Positions 58,712 through 64,000 of a stretch of 64,000 nt of DNA are shown here, one piece after another. Numbering within the stretch: the stretch's first letter is position 1; each line of letters opens with the position of its first letter. A model generated the notes under the pieces. It did not search any database and was not told the DNA's origin. It saw only the letters and a list, made by a program, of their open reading frames with translations. The stretch lies in contig NZ_CP051625.1 in NCBI RefSeq assembly GCF_012844345.1, forward strand, positions 3,658,001-3,722,000, read 5' to 3'. Origin of the DNA: Pseudomonas sp. gcc21 (GTDB lineage Bacteria > Pseudomonadota > Gammaproteobacteria > Pseudomonadales > Pseudomonadaceae). Made by a program: the position numbers and the translations under genes.

Positions 58712-58869
58712 GAAACCTCTGGATAACTACTGCGTTCGGCCATGCTGCGTTGAAATCCTCCTCAAAGTGCTCATTTACAACGCGTAAACTGGTACGCCAG
58801 CCCGGTGCACTTTTTGTCGGATTTCGCCTCGCCTGACCTTCGCTCGCTACGTTTTCAGAGGTTCCTTAA
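58708..58869. repeat. MITE-like element with TTAA termini
   Basis: A 162-base element without a gene. Left end TTAAGAAACCTCTGG, right end complement TTAAGGAACCTCTGA; 13 of 15 bases match, and TTAA stands at both ends. Internal dyads include AAAGTGC/GCACTTT and TTTAC/GTAAA. The sequence recalls dispersed pseudomonad repeats bearing GAACCTCTG ends. It would be a miniature non-autonomous transposon if other copies exist. Confidence 0.7.
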
Positions 58870-58942
58870 TCGCCAAAACGATGGCGCGTAACATAAGGCG
58901 CCTCGCAAAGCGGTCGCGTCGTGCAGGCACGGCGCCGCCCGC

Positions 58943-60139
58943 TTATATGACTTTGCGCTGCCTCAGGTCCTGGATATGTTCCGGCGTATAACCCAGCTTT
59001 GACAGCACGGCATCTGTATGTTCGCCCAGCGCTGGCCCGACCCACTCGGTTGATCCCGGCGTGGCGGAGAGTTTGGGGATGATTCCAGGCATCTTGAACG
59101 GCTTGCCATCTGGGAGCGTACCCTGAGTGAACATTTCCCTGGCCAGGAACTGCGGATCGCAGAACATGTCGGCGACCGAGAATATTCGGCTTGCGGGTAC
59201 GTCTGCGTCGGCCAATACGTTCAATACCTGGTCCTGGGTCTGACTTTCTACCCATTTATCTATTGCGGTATAGAGTTCGTCGCGGCGCTCATCGCGCCCG
59301 GCGTTATCGGCGAGACTGGCATCTTCAGCAAGGTCACTGCGTCCAATGGCATACATGAAGCGTTTAAAGATTGCATCGCCGTTGGCGCCAATCTGAACGG
59401 CCTTGCCATCGCTACATGTATGAATTGAAGAAGGGGTGATGCCTGGCATGATATTGCCGCTGCGTTCGCGCACATAACCAATCACGTCGTATTCCGGCAC
59501 CATACTTTCCATCATGGCGAATACCGCTTCGTATAGCGCCACATCGACCATCTGGCCTTCGCCGCTACCGGCATCGCGATGACGCAGGGCCATGAGCGCG
59601 CCGATCACGCCCCATAGCGCCGCAATGGAGTCTCCGATGGATATGCCGGTGCGAACCGGCGGGCGATCTTCGAAGCCGGTGATATAGCGCAGCCCGCCCA
59701 TTGATTCGCCGACCGCACCAAAGCCGGGCTGATCCTTCATCGGGCCGGTTTGCCCAAAGCCCGAAAGGCGCACCATGACCAGTCGTGGATTAAGCTGGTG
59801 CAACGCGTCCCAGTCCAACCCCCACTTCTCGAGAGTGCCGGGTCTGAAGTTTTCGATCAGTATGTCTGCGTCGGCGAGAAGTTCGCGCAGGATGCGCTGG
59901 CCGGCAGCTTGCTTGAGATCCAGCGTAAGCGATTTTTTGTTGCGCGCCTGCACGAACCACCACAGCGATGTGCCCTCATAAATCTTGCGCCATTTACGCA
60001 GCGGGTCCCCGCCGTCGGGGGACTCGACCTTGATGACGTCTGCGCCGAATTCAGCACATATACGTGCGGCGAAGGGGCCTGCGATCAATGTACCGAGTTC
60101 GATAATCTTGAGACCCGCGAGGGGTTTGTCAGCGTTCAT
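58943..60139 (-). CDS. CaiB/BaiF family III CoA-transferase
   Basis: A 398-residue family III CoA-transferase with IIELGTLIAGPFAARI near 13-28, RNKKSLTLDLK, FRPGTLEKWGL, GFGQTGP and GISIGDSIAALWG with the catalytic aspartate in the GD motif. Such enzymes transfer CoA between acyl groups (formyl, carnitine, succinate and others). Substrate not predictable. Start ATG 60139. No acyl-CoA partner genes adjoin. Confidence 0.92.
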   Translation of the reverse strand: MNADKPLAGLKIIELGTLIAGPFAARICAEFGADVIKVESPDGGDPLRKWRKIYEGTSLWWFVQARNKKSLTLDLKQAAGQRILRELLADADILIENFRPGTLEKWGLDWDALHQLNPRLVMVRLSGFGQTGPMKDQPGFGAVGESMGGLRYITGFEDRPPVRTGISIGDSIAALWGVIGALMALRHRDAGSGEGQMVDVALYEAVFAMMESMVPEYDVIGYVRERSGNIMPGITPSSIHTCSDGKAVQIGANGDAIFKRFMYAIGRSDLAEDASLADNAGRDERRDELYTAIDKWVESQTQDQVLNVLADADVPASRIFSVADMFCDPQFLAREMFTQGTLPDGKPFKMPGIIPKLSATPGSTEWVGPALGEHTDAVLSKLGYTPEHIQDLRQRKVI

Positions 60140-60414
60140 GCCGGCTCCGGTGCGTCGAATGTCACGTCATTCTAACCGGATTGCGCTGCGCTTTAACGCG
60201 GTGGTTTGAGGTGTGTGGAGTGCGATTCAAACTGAAAAGCCGAACCATTGTTCCCCCCCCCTTTGCCAAGGGGAGAGCTGGTCCGGCCTGGGGGTTATTG
60301 CTCTTTTCCAGGCGCTAGCTTGCTGGTGCGATCCTTTTAGCTCAAGCCTCAAGCCTCAAGCCTCAAGCCGGTACCTTCCAGCTTCGATCCCCTAGGCCTG
60401 GAATCCAGGAAATA
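60140..60414. other. Intergenic region with tandem repeats
   Basis: About 275 bases without a gene. It contains a run of ten C (60252-60262 area) and four tandem copies of CTCAAGC at 60341-60368. The ORFs on either strand are short, unlike any family, and are not called. The two flanking genes are on the minus strand, so it lies downstream of the DUF4142 gene's start... and upstream of the CoA-transferase. Confidence 0.5.
60341..60368. repeat. Four tandem CTCAAGC repeats
   Basis: CTCAAGC occurs four times in perfect tandem. The unit shares the CAAGC core of the repeat between hom and thrC. Only 28 bases, no spacers, so not CRISPR. Confidence 0.8.
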
Positions 60415-61104
60415 TCAGTGCTTGGGATTAGCCGCGTTGCCACGGTTCTGTTGCGGGGTGCCTGTGCTGACCTCAGGCGCCTCCTTGTCCATCAGCGGCA
60501 TGCTGCTGGTCTGGGGGGCGGGCTTGTTCACCGCCTCGTTGGTCGCTGACGAAGCGCTTACCCCAGGTTTGTCGATGGGGTGTGCGGGCGCTTCGCGCAG
60601 ATTCCTGGTCAGGGCTCTGGCCATTTTAAGGTGATGTTCGAGTTTGCTCAGCATTGTTTGGGCAAAGTTGCTCACTTCAAAATCGTCTAGATGAGTGCCT
60701 TGCTGAAAGATAGCCACGATCTGCTCGTGTGCGGCGACCTGATGGTCCGCATAGGCCATATCGAAACTGTCCGCCTCGCGCAGGCTGAGCAACATTGATC
60801 GAGCTTTATTGATCAGGTCGGTTTCCTCGTCCAGCTCGTGGCCTTTTTCGCGAGCCAGCTGTCTGAGCTCCTTGTTTATCTCGAGGTGATCCTCAATCAT
60901 TTTATAAGCGAAAGATTTAACTTCTACCGAGTTGGTTTTCTCCAATGCCAGTCGCGCCGCTTCAATCTCGGAAAATCCCTTTGCTGCTGCAGTATCGATA
61001 AAGCGTGCCGGCCCAAAGCTCTTCTGTTCAGACATCTTGTGATAGATGAACGCGGCGGCCCCTAATGTGGCAGCCCCGATAGTTAATGCTCGCAAGGTGT
61101 TCAT
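60415..61104 (-). CDS. DUF4142 ferritin-like envelope protein
   Basis: A 229-residue protein. Signal or anchor helix about 6-22. The DUF4142 domain (FIDTAAAKGFSEIEAARLALEKTNSVEVKSFAYKMIEDH), a four-helix bundle related to ferritin-like proteins, runs from about 36 to 170. A proline/serine-rich disordered tail ends in NPKH. Function unknown; such proteins occur widely in envelope/stress clusters. ATG 61104 preceded by GGGAGAAG. Confidence 0.88.
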   Translation of the reverse strand: MNTLRALTIGAATLGAAAFIYHKMSEQKSFGPARFIDTAAAKGFSEIEAARLALEKTNSVEVKSFAYKMIEDHLEINKELRQLAREKGHELDEETDLINKARSMLLSLREADSFDMAYADHQVAAHEQIVAIFQQGTHLDDFEVSNFAQTMLSKLEHHLKMARALTRNLREAPAHPIDKPGVSASSATNEAVNKPAPQTSSMPLMDKEAPEVSTGTPQQNRGNAANPKH

Positions 61105-61235
61105 GACTTCTCCCGGTTAGAAACGTATCAGTTAGAGCGTGTGGTCTTGAGGCGAGCGGCAGCCGGCGTGTTATGTAGGTATCGATCCGGCCGCCGCGAT
61201 CGCAGTAAGTTGCAGCGGTTAATTCACGTACTCAG

Positions 61236-61613
61236 TCAGGATGCTTTTTTCAAAGCCTGAACCAGTTCCTGCTTGCGCATCGAAGAGCGGCCGCGAATGT
61301 TCTTTGCGCGCGCTTTTTCCATGAGTTCTTGCTTGGTTTCGGATTCAAGCGAGCGGTCCTTCCGAGGCTCACCCCGCTTGGTAGCAACCGCTCGGCGCGC
61401 CGACTGGCTGGCGTCTTTGTGCTTTTGCTGTGAGGATTTCTTCTGTCCTGAGCCGCCCGAACGTTCGCCACCACCAGATTGTTTATTCACAGTGGCCCAG
61501 GCTCTCGCCTCGGCTTCATTTTCGGAAACGCCTTTCTCTTCGTAGCTTTCTTCAATGTGTTCGGCTTTGCGCTTTTGTTTCTCGCTGTATTTGTCCTTGC
61601 TTCCGCGTGGCAT
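61236..61613 (-). CDS. Rho-N-domain basic protein ('plasmid stabilisation'-like)
   Basis: A 125-residue hydrophilic protein. The N-terminal SKDKYSEKQKRKAEHIEESYEEKGVSENEAEARAWATVNK part is typical of proteins annotated as plasmid stabilisation or stress proteins; the middle is Gly/Ser/Lys-rich, and the last about 35 residues form a Rho-N/SAP-like helix-extended-helix (KQELMEKARAKNIRGRSSMRKQELVQAL). Nucleic-acid binding is likely but unproven. GAGGAGG precedes ATG 61613; an AlgU-like promoter lies upstream. Confidence 0.8.
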   Translation of the reverse strand: MPRGSKDKYSEKQKRKAEHIEESYEEKGVSENEAEARAWATVNKQSGGGERSGGSGQKKSSQQKHKDASQSARRAVATKRGEPRKDRSLESETKQELMEKARAKNIRGRSSMRKQELVQALKKAS

Positions 61614-61660
61614 GGAATATCCTCCTCGCCGCCAATGACAAGTCGTTTCGGTTGTGTGAG

Positions 61661-61688
61661 TTATGACTTGACGCGGTTTGGCGAGTTC
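61661..61688 (-). promoter_or_regulatory. AlgU-like promoter of the Rho-N-domain gene
   Basis: Read on the minus strand: GAACTC, 16 bases, TCATAA. Five of six -35 bases and the TC..A of the -10 match the AlgU consensus GAACTT-N16/17-TCtgA. It lies about 50 bases before ATG 61613. Inference from pattern. Confidence 0.4.
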
Positions 61689-61786
61689 ATCACGAGAGAT
61701 GAACGGTGTACGGACGCAGGAATTTTTGAACTTGGCTGATCGGCAAGAGCCATACTACTAGACAGCCTTAATCTGGAGGCGGATTG

Positions 61787-62005
61787 ATGGACCCACTTCT
61801 ATTGGTTGGTGTAGCACTGGTAATTATTTTTCTGGTGGATATCTGGCTGGCGGCCAATATCCTCAAGAGCGACAAACCCAAGCAGACCCGTTACGGGTGG
61901 ATTGCGCTCATTTTTCTGTTGCCTGTCATCGGTTGGATAATCTGGGCGCGGATGGGGCCCCGCGGCATGGCGAAGGCGCCGGCTTCCCCAGAGCATAGCA
62001 AGTAG
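61787..62005 (+). CDS. PLDc_N-type small membrane protein
   Basis: A 72-residue protein with two membrane helices (about 5-24 and 37-55) and the PLDc_N pattern FLLPVIGWIIWARMGPRG, the N-terminal membrane segment of cardiolipin synthase-like proteins alone. GGAGG precedes ATG 61787 by seven bases; the alternative start TTG 61784 is weaker. A perfect GAACTT occurs at 61728-61733, but no TCTGA lies at the right distance. Function unknown. Confidence 0.8.
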   Translation: MDPLLLVGVALVIIFLVDIWLAANILKSDKPKQTRYGWIALIFLLPVIGWIIWARMGPRGMAKAPASPEHSK

Positions 62006-62026
62006 CGCGATCCGTCCAGCGGCCCC

Positions 62027-62314
62027 TCAATGGGCCTGAGCTTTGGCGCGCAGCGGTGTATTGCTGCGCATGGCGCTCATGATAATCGTCGCTTCAATCT
62101 CTTCAAGAAGATGCCGGCCTAGTTGACGTAAGGACTGAACGTCCCGGTACTGATCCCGGCCAATGCCCACTACGGTGAAATCTTCATTCTGGTAATTGAG
62201 TTGAACAGTAAGGGTACGATCCGCTTCAACCTTGCACCTGCTGCGTACTGATTGCATGGAGTTATTCAGTACGGTTTCGATGTCCGTGACGGTTAGGTGG
62301 TCAGACCTCTTCAT
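62027..62314 (-). CDS. Small unknown protein, possibly DUF1652-like
   Basis: A 95-residue cytoplasmic protein (MKRSDHLTVTDIETVLNNSM...). A faint likeness in pattern to DUF1652 proteins (helix, then DADGSLTV-like EADRTLTVQLNY, then GIGRDQYRDVQSLRQL) is noted but not firm. ATG 62314 with CAGGG upstream is used; the upstream frame to 62344 adds only ten residues. Confidence 0.55.
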   Translation of the reverse strand: MKRSDHLTVTDIETVLNNSMQSVRSRCKVEADRTLTVQLNYQNEDFTVVGIGRDQYRDVQSLRQLGRHLLEEIEATIIMSAMRSNTPLRAKAQAH

Positions 62315-62344
62315 GGCTAGCCCTGTGATCATTGGATGCCCCAT

Positions 62345-62901
62345 ACGCCGATATAAGATTGCTCGTCCTTTGTTTCAAGATCGTGGCAATAAACCGAAAT
62401 ACGTCGGCAGATGAAGGCTGGCCGTCGGGATGCTCACCGAATAGTCCGTTATTACGGAGAAGGTCGTTCTGAGGCTGTCAGGCATGACGGCGAAGCGGCC
62501 AAATCAGGACTGAATAGCCAAGCGAAACCCTGGCGGAGTTTACATAAGCATCATTTGCCAGATTCGTCAGAAGTTCCTTCGCTCTCTATTTATTATGTCT
62601 ACAGGTACGGTTTTAACAGCAGGGTAACGCTGGATCAAGCGAAATTTGAGCATAGCTCAAGAATTGAAGAGAACAACTTCGGGATGGTCTCGCGGTGGTA
62701 CAAATATCCAAATAGAGCGCTGCAATATTCAAGATGAGGCTAAAGGCCATACACTTCGCTGACGACGATTGCTCTTTCAGAAAGGCTCGTTATTGTATTT
62801 AGCTATATTGATATAACTTTGTATGGGGATTTTTTCCTCGCTGTTCAGTAACAGCCGCAAGAGTATGTCTAAGGCGCTGGATAGATTTGCCCTAGGAGGG
62901 A
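62345..62901. other. Low-GC region without a convincing gene
   Basis: About 560 bases, clearly A/T richer than its surroundings from about 62520 on. The only open frame of note is a 108-codon one at 62411-62737, whose residues look random and match no family; codon use is unlike neighbours. I find no terminal repeat or RNA gene. It could be a decayed island or insertion remnant. Confidence 0.5.
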
Positions 62902-63180
62902 CTAATCTGTGCTGGTGCGTCTCTGAAGCAGCAAGGCGGGTGTGATCGTCCAGGGCAGACGCGCGATGGCGCCTAGCCATTTGATTCCTTTTTCCAGCAA
63001 AGGCGAGCGAACATCGGTGGGTTCGTTATGGACAATGTCCGGCACAGGGGTTGGTTCATTCTCGGTGTCCGGGAGCTCGAGATAGTGGCGGCGAGTAACG
63101 CGTAATATCCCCCAAAGCGTGGTGCTGGCGAGTAAAAACCAACAACCAATCAGCAGTAATACATAACTTGCCGGGCTCAT
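62902..63180 (-). CDS. Small single-span membrane protein
   Basis: A 92-residue protein: one N-terminal membrane helix (about residues 5-24, YVLLLIGCWFLLASTTLWGIL), a polar acidic segment, then a second weak hydrophobic part (WLGAIARLPWTITPALLLQ). GGAGG precedes ATG 63180 by six bases. No family recognised. Confidence 0.65.
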   Translation of the reverse strand: MSPASYVLLLIGCWFLLASTTLWGILRVTRRHYLELPDTENEPTPVPDIVHNEPTDVRSPLLEKGIKWLGAIARLPWTITPALLLQRRTSTD

Positions 63181-63299
63181 GGACAACCTCCCTGGTTAAC
63201 GCGGGCGAGCACTTCAGCCTCGCCATCTGCTATTCATGTGAGCCGTATCGGAGATGCCGACCTGCCCCTTCCACCCGCAGTGCAATCAGCTTCCCGGCG

Positions 63300-63337
63300 A
63301 GCCGCTTCGTCTGTTTAGGTGAGCAAGCGAAGCGGCT
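63300..63337. other. Long-armed hairpin in intergenic region
   Basis: A perfect 10-bp stem (AGCCGCTTCG with CGAAGCGGCT) around an 18-base loop, in the spacer downstream of the 63426 gene. Position suits a transcript end for the minus-strand gene, but there is no T-run. Confidence 0.45.
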
Positions 63338-63425
63338 AGTCGCGATACGTTGTTGTGCTTGTTCGAGAACATGGCCACTTGATAGTTCCCGATTTTTTGC
63401 CGATCGAGACGGACGGTCGGCTCGC

Positions 63426-63650
63426 TCAGGATTGAATATGGTGTGAGGGGGTTGTGCCTTCTTCCTTCGGCTCGACCATATGCTGCACCTGCACATCGGT
63501 TACGTTTCCCGCGCCTATATCGGGATTTTTTTCCTTGATCAGCGGCAGTGCTTGCTCGGGCGTCAGCGTCTGGGCATCCGACTCGATTTCACAGGATTGC
63601 GGTTGGTTATCCAGGATGTAACTCACCAGAAACAGGTTTTTCTTCGCCAT
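63426..63650 (-). CDS. Small unknown cytoplasmic protein
   Basis: A 74-residue protein MAKKNLFLVSYILDNQPQSCEIESD..., ending in TTPSHHIQS. The strand pattern suggests a small beta-rich fold; no family recognised. ATG 63650 is used for the GGAGAGAC upstream; the open frame extends to 63734. An AlgU-like element (GAACTT, then TCTAC 18 bases away) occurs upstream. Confidence 0.55.
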   Translation of the reverse strand: MAKKNLFLVSYILDNQPQSCEIESDAQTLTPEQALPLIKEKNPDIGAGNVTDVQVQHMVEPKEEGTTPSHHIQS

Positions 63651-63682
63651 GGGGTCTCTCCGTTTTCGGGGTGCGATACACA

Positions 63683-63712
63683 GGTAGACCGTGTTCAGCC
63701 ACCCATAAGTTC
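63683..63712 (-). promoter_or_regulatory. AlgU-like promoter candidate, spacing one base long
   Basis: On the minus strand, GAACTT is perfect and TCTAC follows 18 bases later; the usual spacer is 16-17. Leads to the 74-residue gene 30 bases downstream. Pattern inference. Confidence 0.3.
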
Positions 63713-63824
63713 CACCACGGCCAAGGCCGGGCAACTACTAAGCTGAGCGGTAGTCACAGCAGAAGCGGCCATTGTGTTGCTGCGGGTTGGTAGAGGAGCG
63801 ATAGATGATGAGGAGGCAGACACG

Positions 63825-64000
63825 GTGTGGGACACGATTCTCGCCACGGTAATCAGCGAATTTTCCGATCTGGATGATGTCGAGAGCGCAACGCGGGTAA
63901 CGCTGCGACTGCTGATCGCTGCGTTCCTCGGTGGGTTGCTGGGTTATGAGCGTGAGCAGCAGGGCAAGGCCGCCGGCATTCGCACGCACATGATGGTAGG
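63825..64000 (+). CDS. MgtC/SapB-family membrane protein, cut by right edge
   Basis: The first 58 codons of an MgtC/SapB family protein: start GTG 63825 with AGGAGG eight bases upstream, then VTLRLLIAAFLGGLLGYEREQQGKAAGIRTHMMV, the conserved family core with GYEREQ..KAAGIRTH. MgtC proteins inhibit F-ATPase and aid survival at low magnesium or in macrophages; many bacterial homologs are membrane proteins of unknown role. The frame remains open at base 64000. Confidence 0.9.
   Translation, partial: MWDTILATVISEFSDLDDVESATRVTLRLLIAAFLGGLLGYEREQQGKAAGIRTHMMV

Noticed and set aside
60341..60368. Tandem CTCAAGC units as a possible CRISPR fragment
   Set aside because: Units are seven bases and directly adjacent, without spacers.
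62411..62737. A 108-codon open frame
   Set aside because: Residues look random and it lies in an AT-rich strip; no ribosome site or family likeness, so it is described only as part of the region.

Overview
The window is ordinary chromosome of a gammaproteobacterium of the Pseudomonas type. Several gene strings are diagnostic of Pseudomonadaceae: the lptABC-rpoN-hpf-ptsN-rapZ-ptsO nitrogen-PTS/LPS block, mlaFEDCB-ibaG-murA-hisGDC-algW, a fused cysNC, rpsP-rimM-trmD-rplS followed by xerD-dsbC-hom-thrC, and opgGH. High GC (by eye), fairly marine-like accessory content and the divergence of several proteins from the P. aeruginosa sequences I remember would fit a Halopseudomonas or related lineage. 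That placement is an inference and no marker gene was compared.

Layout. 1-9.9 kb, mostly minus strand: egtD (cut by the left edge), darP, pmbA (plus), then ptsO, rapZ, ptsN, hpf, rpoN, lptB, lptA, lptC, kdsC and kdsD. 10-17.9 kb, plus: Mla phospholipid-transport operon, ibaG, murA, hisG, hisD, hisC and a terminator. 17.9-31.9 kb: algW (minus), a short DUF34/NIF3 protein, cysD-cysNC-tadA, mltF (minus), purL, a zinc-type TonB receptor with a likely Zur operator, and a PII-like NIF3 domain protein. 31.9-34.1 kb, minus: diheme cytochrome c peroxidase with an ANR-type site, an L,D-transpeptidase and a zinc-ribbon NUDIX protein. 34.4-37 kb, plus: CoA-pyrophosphatase NUDIX, gamma-carbonic-anhydrase-like protein, DUF1289, purT. 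37-39.1 kb, minus: a CNNM/CorC protein and a CcsA-type membrane protein. 39.2-47.4 kb, plus: ffh, rpsP-rimM-trmD-rplS, xerD, dsbC, hom, thrC. 47.5-54.1 kb: an ExoD-like protein, a HemJ/CopD-like protein, an antisense DUF2231 gene, a cytochrome c oxidase locus with fused subunits I+III, an EEP-family protein and a small basic protein. 54.4-58.4 kb: opgG, a small unknown gene, and a short opgH. 58.4-64 kb: a patchwork of small genes with an envelope or stress flavour (24-residue membrane peptide, MITE-like repeat, CaiB-type CoA transferase, DUF4142, Rho-N-like basic protein, PLDc_N membrane protein, small unknowns, mgtC cut by the right edge).

Functionally the window is dominated by envelope building and maintenance: LPS transport and Kdo supply (lptABC, kdsCD), phospholipid retrograde transport (mla), murein (murA, mltF, L,D-transpeptidase), periplasmic glucans (opgGH) and envelope-stress proteolysis (algW). 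Core biosynthesis (his, thr, pur, cys) and co-translational or ribosome functions make up most of the rest.

No phage, CRISPR array, rRNA, tRNA or complete insertion sequence was recognised. The items most worth a second look are: the 162-bp TTAA-flanked repeat whose edge supplies the stop codon of the 24-residue peptide; the cytochrome oxidase locus interrupted by an antisense DUF2231 gene; the zinc receptor plus PII-like gene under one Zur-like site; the altered APS-kinase motif in CysNC; and the extra gene between opgG and opgH.
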